DNA from: Deltaproteobacteria bacterium
GTDB taxonomy: Bacteria; Myxococcota_A; UBA9160; UBA4427
Assembly: GCA_002691205.1 (NCBI GenBank)
Contig: NZHD01000007.1
Coordinates: 46,203 to 110,202 of the forward strand
Direction of reading: 5' to 3'
Length of the DNA stretch: 64,000 nucleotides
The notes below the pieces were generated by a model, which made no database searches, was not told where the DNA came from, and saw only the letters and a list, made by a program, of their open reading frames with translations. Made by a program: the position numbers and the translations under genes. Position 1 is the first letter of the stretch. Each line of letters begins with the position of its first letter. Positions 59,900-64,000 of this stretch are shown here, piece by piece.

Positions 59900-62800
59900 G
59901 TGCGGATCAAGTCACTGCAAGTCCACGGCTTCAAATCCTTCGTTGACCCCACCACCTTTAGTTTTAAGGATGGGATCACCGCGGTGGTCGGCCCTAACGG
60001 TTGCGGCAAAAGCAACGTGGTTGATGCGATCCGCTGGGTGATGGGAGAGCAGTCGGCTCGGCGTCTTCGTGGAAACGGAATGGACGACGTCATCTTCGCG
60101 GGTTCAGAAAATCGACCCCCCATCGGAATGGCGGAGGTGGTTCTGACCTTTTCCAATGAAGATGGTCTAGGGCCTGCCGATTACGCCCAGTTTAGTGAGA
60201 TTGAGATTTGTCGACGGCTTTATCGATCAGGTGAATCTGAGTACCTGATCAACAAGGCGCAGTCTCGCCTCAAGGATGTGCATGACTTTTTTCGGGATAC
60301 CGGCATCGGCACGAAGGGGTATACGATCATCGAGCAGGGCAAAGTGGCCGAGATCGTTTCTGCTCGCCCAGACGAACGGCGCCAACTGATCGAGGAAGCG
60401 GCCGGCATCAATAAATACAAGGCTCGCCGCCGGGAAGCGGAGAGCAAGATCAAGTCTACGGAGTCGAACCTTCAGCGGGTAAACGACGTTCTAGCAGAGA
60501 TAAAGAGGCAGATCAGTTCTCTCGAGAGGCAGGCCCGGAAAGCCGCCAAGTTCAAGCGTCTCAAGGAAACACAGAGAATCTTGGAGCTCTCTTTGGCCGG
60601 AGATGAACGGCAGCGGATGCTCGATGGGCTCGACCAATCAAAGGGCCAGATGGCTGAGTTGCAAGAGGCTGTTACAGGTTTGACGACCCGGTTGTCGGAA
60701 CGAGAACTGGCATTGGAAGAGCTCCGAATCGGCCTCACTGAGGCCGAGAAGGCAGTGAACGAAGGGTCTGAGCGCCTCTTTGCGTTGCGAAGTGAGATTA
60801 AAGACATCGAAGGCCAATTGGAACTCGGACAGCGAGAGTCCGAGACCATTGATGAGAGTAACGAGGGGCGGCGGCAAGAATTGGGTAGTTTGCGGGAACA
60901 GCTCACTCAGGCTGAGACCGACGCTCTCGAAACCCGTCACGAGCTTGAGGAGTTAAAGTCAGCCGTGCTGGGCCAACAGGCGAATGTCGAAGCCGCCCAG
61001 AGTGAGGCCGATGAAGCTCGATTACGTCTAAGTGAAGCCGAAACGGCTCGCGATCAGGGAAATCAATCACTGCTTGAGGTCCTGACCAGCATTACGCGAG
61101 ATGAAGACCGTCTGGCTCATTTGGCGGACCAGCGTGCGGCTGTCGATCAGCGATTGCGTTCGGCTGATCGAGATTTTGAATTGCAACAAGTGGCTTCGGG
61201 TGAGGCCTCTCTCGAGGAAACTCAGCTTGAGGAAGCCTTAAGAAACCTGCTGGCAGAGCGAGATCGCTTCCAAGAACAACTGATTGATGCCTTGAATCAA
61301 CACGAAAAAGCCAGAGAGGATGTCCGTCAGAGTTCGGATGCGCTTCGTTCGAAAAGCGAGCGTTTTGAGGCGGGCAAAGCGCGAATGGCTGCTCTCAAGG
61401 ATTTTCTTTCCAATCAAGAGGATATCGGCGCGGGGACTCAGCACCTTTTGGAGCAAGGTGAAGAGGCCGCAGAGCGCTATGGCTTGCGCGGACTGGTGCG
61501 TGATCTGCTTGACGTGGAGGGTGAAGCCGAGCGGGCGGTGGGTATTGTTCTCGCGGATCGTGCTGATGCGCTTGTCATGTCGGATGGTTCTCGGGCTGTC
61601 GCCGCTTTGGATTCTCTTCATCAGGCTCAGGTCGGTCGAGGTGTATTCCTGGTGGAGTCGGCACAGCCCTCCACTCTGGGCATCGTTCCACTGGGTGTGC
61701 CGATCCTTGATTTTGTGAGAGCGCATCCGGGACAAGAAGACTTAGTGAGAGGGCTTCTCGGGGACGTTTACCTTGTCGATCATCTATCGGAAGCCTTTGA
61801 CCACTATGGGGCGGATGCGCTTCCGGCCACTTTTGTGACACGGTCGGGCGATATTGTGACGCCCGATGGGTTGGTGCGCGGGGGCGGGCAGGGCAACGTC
61901 GCAGGTTCGATCGCTCGACGCGCGGAAGTGGAGGAGCTTGAGAAGGGTGTGTCGGCTCTCGAAAGCGAGGTCTCTGAGGCCGAATCGAGTTTTCGAGAGA
62001 AGGAGAGCCTTCTGCAGACGGCGACTCAGGAACTCGACAACCTTCGCAGCCGTCATCACACAGCGGCTCTGGCGGTGGCGAATCATGAGAAAGATCTTGA
62101 ACGGGCCGCTGAACGTCTCAAAACCATCGGAGAAGCCCAGGAAAGTCGAGCCTCTGAACGTGCCAATTGGCTGGGAGAGATCGAGAGCTTGGGCGCCGAG
62201 CAAGTTCGCTTAGAGGAAGAGCTTGTTTCCCTCCGAGAAGTTCGTTCGCAGAGGCAGTCTGAAGCAGACGGGAAGAGCCTCCAGGTGGGCTCTGTGGCGC
62301 GAGAGTCTTCGCGGTTGGACACGAAGCTCACAGAGCTTCGTGTTGCGCACGAGTCGCGAGTAGAAAATCGCGATCGTCTGAAAGAGGCAGTCTCTCGCGC
62401 GGATGAAACCACCCGAGATAAGGTTGAATGGATCAGTCGTCGCGAAGAGGAAATTCGTTCCGGCGAGGCGCGGCGAAAAGAGCTGGAGGCTGAGGGGGCC
62501 GCGGCCGGGACCAAACTGACTTCTCTGCTCGAAGTCGAGGAAGGCGCACGGACAAAGAGCGAGTCATTGAGGGATGCTCACCAAGCGCATGCCGAGAAAG
62601 TTCGTTCTTTAGATGATGACTTGCGGGACATGCGAAGTGCCCTGGCCGAAAAGCAGGGAGACGTCTCTACATCTGAATTGAATTTACGAGAGAGTGAGAT
62701 GCGTCTCACGCATCAACTTGAAAGCATTCAGGAGCGTTGGGGGGTTGATTTATCCACTTGGGAGCTACCAGGATTGGATGAGTCACAAACATCGGCGCTT

Positions 62801-63622
62801 CCGGCTGAGGCAGAGCCAAGTGACGCAGAGAGGGCTGAGGCTGAAGTTGCGGCACGCCTTCAGGGGGGTGGAGAGGCGACGGAATCGGCGGATGCCGGTG
62901 TCATGGAGGTCAGTGCTTCGGATGCAGCAGCTATGCTGCGAGAAACACAAAAGAACCTCGAGTTGGCCCGGGCCTCTCAGGAGGATCGAGAAAAAGAACT
63001 GGCGAGCCTTCGGAAGGCCCTTGAATCCTTGGGTGACGTAAACTTGGGGGCTATCGAGGAACACGAGGAGTTGGCTGAGCGTTTCCGATTCCTTTCCGAG
63101 CAACAGACGGATCTGCAGGATACGATCAGTTCTCTGCGGGAAGCGATTCAACGGATCAATCGCACGAGTCGGGCTCGCTTCAAAAAGACGTTTGAAGAAG
63201 TGAGTGCCAATTTTTCCGAGAATTTCCCCCGGCTCTTTGGGGGCGGGAAGGCGAGTCTTGAACTCTTGGAGTCGGAAGACGTTCTCGAGGCGGGGATTGA
63301 CATTATGGCCATGCCTCCGGGCAAAAGGCTGCAAAATGTCAATTTGCTCTCAGGGGGCGAGAAAACGATGACCGCTCTAGCACTCCTTGTGGCTCTCTTT
63401 CAGGTACGCCCATCGCCGTTTTTCCTTCTCGATGAGGTCGACGCGGCCTTGGATGACGCCAATGTAGGTCGTTTTAACGGCCTGATCGCAGATTTGGCGA
63501 ATAGCTCACAGTTTCTTGTGATCACTCACAACAAGAGAACCATCGAGGTGGCCCATGTCCTCTACGGTGTCACGATGGAGCAAAAGGGGGTTAGCAAGTT
63601 GGTGGGTGTCGAGCTGAACTAA
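59900..63622 (+). CDS. smc: Chromosome segregation protein SMC
   Basis: The 1240-residue protein has the N-terminal head with Walker A GPNGCGKSNVVDAIRW (from 31), and the C-terminal head with signature LLSGGEKTMTALALL (about 1150) and Walker B FFLLDEVDAALDDANV. Two long coiled coils (about 170-500 and 680-1030) flank a hinge (about 500-680, GLRGLVRDLLDVEGEAERAVG and nearby Gly-rich turns). It condenses and separates chromosomes with ScpA/B. A low-complexity Ala/Glu/Pro-rich insert (about 955-1010) lies in the second arm near the head and is unusual. GTG start behind GAGGG. Confidence 0.93.
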   Translation: MRIKSLQVHGFKSFVDPTTFSFKDGITAVVGPNGCGKSNVVDAIRWVMGEQSARRLRGNGMDDVIFAGSENRPPIGMAEVVLTFSNEDGLGPADYAQFSEIEICRRLYRSGESEYLINKAQSRLKDVHDFFRDTGIGTKGYTIIEQGKVAEIVSARPDERRQLIEEAAGINKYKARRREAESKIKSTESNLQRVNDVLAEIKRQISSLERQARKAAKFKRLKETQRILELSLAGDERQRMLDGLDQSKGQMAELQEAVTGLTTRLSERELALEELRIGLTEAEKAVNEGSERLFALRSEIKDIEGQLELGQRESETIDESNEGRRQELGSLREQLTQAETDALETRHELEELKSAVLGQQANVEAAQSEADEARLRLSEAETARDQGNQSLLEVLTSITRDEDRLAHLADQRAAVDQRLRSADRDFELQQVASGEASLEETQLEEALRNLLAERDRFQEQLIDALNQHEKAREDVRQSSDALRSKSERFEAGKARMAALKDFLSNQEDIGAGTQHLLEQGEEAAERYGLRGLVRDLLDVEGEAERAVGIVLADRADALVMSDGSRAVAALDSLHQAQVGRGVFLVESAQPSTLGIVPLGVPILDFVRAHPGQEDLVRGLLGDVYLVDHLSEAFDHYGADALPATFVTRSGDIVTPDGLVRGGGQGNVAGSIARRAEVEELEKGVSALESEVSEAESSFREKESLLQTATQELDNLRSRHHTAALAVANHEKDLERAAERLKTIGEAQESRASERANWLGEIESLGAEQVRLEEELVSLREVRSQRQSEADGKSLQVGSVARESSRLDTKLTELRVAHESRVENRDRLKEAVSRADETTRDKVEWISRREEEIRSGEARRKELEAEGAAAGTKLTSLLEVEEGARTKSESLRDAHQAHAEKVRSLDDDLRDMRSALAEKQGDVSTSELNLRESEMRLTHQLESIQERWGVDLSTWELPGLDESQTSALPAEAEPSDAERAEAEVAARLQGGGEATESADAGVMEVSASDAAAMLRETQKNLELARASQEDREKELASLRKALESLGDVNLGAIEEHEELAERFRFLSEQQTDLQDTISSLREAIQRINRTSRARFKKTFEEVSANFSENFPRLFGGGKASLELLESEDVLEAGIDIMAMPPGKRLQNVNLLSGGEKTMTALALLVALFQVRPSPFFLLDEVDAALDDANVGRFNGLIADLANSSQFLVITHNKRTIEVAHVLYGVTMEQKGVSKLVGVELN

Positions 63623-63694
63623 GTCGGCTTCACCCCCCCCTTTGGGTTTCCGGTCGCTGCACTCTGCGGTTCGTTTGTCTATGCTCCGCGCCCC

Positions 63695-64000
63695 ATGGAA
63701 ACCTATACACTTTCAATCGGAAACCTCTTTGCGAGTTGGCTCGTAAACAATCCTTCTCTCGTCGTGGGTTTGGCGGTTTTGGCGCCGGCCGTATTGATGC
63801 TCCTGCTCGAAAGAGTGACTCGCCGCCGCGGTGCCGAGGCTGACTCCGAAGACGAAGAATCGACGGACCGCCGCGAATTCTCTCAAGAAAGTTTGGAGAG
63901 TGAGTCGGGAGAGGCCATCCTCTCTCCCGAACCCGAACCCGAACCCGAACCCGAACCCGAACCCGAACCCGAACCCGAACCCGAACCCGAGCCCGAACCC
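63695..64000 (+). CDS. Probable FtsY N-terminus with membrane anchor and PE repeat (partial)
   Basis: The reading frame from ATG 63695 to the window edge (102 codons, no stop) encodes a hydrophobic helix (SLVVGLAVLAPAVLMLLLE, about 21-39), then RVTRRRG, an acidic stretch, and a Pro-Glu repeat. An FtsY with a membrane anchor and acidic linker after smc fits delta-type proteobacteria and the smc-ftsY order. The SRP-GTPase domain lies outside the window, so ftsY is an inference. ZipA- or TonB-like proteins with PE linkers are alternatives. Confidence 0.6.
   Translation, partial: METYTLSIGNLFASWLVNNPSLVVGLAVLAPAVLMLLLERVTRRRGAEADSEDEESTDRREFSQESLESESGEAILSPEPEPEPEPEPEPEPEPEPEPEPEP
63926..64000 (+). 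repeat. Tandem CCCGAA hexanucleotide repeat
   Basis: CCCGAA repeats about 12.5 times without interruption to the window edge, with one CCCGAG variant near the end. It encodes a Pro-Glu linker. Units of six keep the frame, so length changes by slippage would alter only linker length. Confidence 0.95.

Noticed and set aside
63926..64000. CRISPR-like array at the right end
   Set aside because: Units are 6 bases with no spacers and lie in an open coding frame.

Overview
The window is a gene-dense Gram-negative chromosome segment of roughly 55% GC by eye, made almost entirely of housekeeping and envelope genes. Gene order (glyA-nrdR-ribD-ribH-nusB; lolC-lolD-bamA-skp-lpxA-lpxI-oxidoreductase-lpxB-kdtA-lpxK; yicC-remA-gmk-relA/spoT), LpxI in place of LpxH, an MJ0042 zinc-ribbon/receiver protein and a DUF4388 protein all suggest a member of the former Deltaproteobacteria (Myxococcota/Desulfobacterota-like). 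I cannot place it more finely. No tRNA, rRNA, CRISPR array, insertion sequence or prophage was seen. Neighbouring genes usually overlap by 1 to 20 bases, and more than half of the inferred starts are GTG or TTG.

Region 1 (1-12.4 kb) holds the glyA end, nrdR, ribD, ribH, nusB, a stand-alone M17 aminopeptidase N-terminal domain, a zinc-ribbon/receiver protein, lptE, holA, rpsT (reverse strand, with a good promoter), a TPR membrane protein, a DUF4388 protein, phoH, ybeY, and prfB with a classic +1 programmed frameshift. Region 2 (12.4-36.7 kb) is an outer-membrane and LPS factory: a LolC/E permease with a large extra membrane domain, lolD, a BamA with an extra N-terminal domain, skp, lpxA, lpxI, a Gfo/Idh/MocA oxidoreductase, lpxB, kdtA and lpxK. 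It continues with a Kdo-kinase-like gene and an LptF/G permease on the reverse strand, two heptosyltransferases, two GT2 glycosyltransferases, heptose-7-P kinase, yicC, a RemA-like gene, gmk and a bifunctional relA/spoT. Together these make and export lipid A-Kdo-heptose core and assemble outer-membrane proteins and lipoproteins.

Region 3 (36.7-39.3 kb) is an AlkB-type membrane diiron hydroxylase followed by a short-chain dehydrogenase, behind a leader containing two perfect palindromes. Region 4 (49.4 back to 39.3 kb, reverse strand) is a seven-gene MoxR/Bat (aerotolerance-type) operon: moxR, DUF58, a DUF4381/BatD-like protein, batA, a giant batB-batC fusion, batD and batE. Region 5 (49.7-64 kb) has a eukaryotic-type HisA (HIS6-like) isomerase, an MsbA-like exporter, an FAD oxidoreductase, purM, a TIGR04283-type glycosyltransferase, a heterodimeric ABC exporter with one degenerate ATP site, smc, and the start of a probable ftsY with a membrane anchor and a Pro-Glu hexanucleotide repeat running off the window edge.

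I found no convincing new defence or mobile system. The most notable items are the eukaryotic-type HisA, the domain-expanded LolC/E and BamA proteins, the BatB-BatC fusion, the palindromic AlkB leader and the prfB recoding site.
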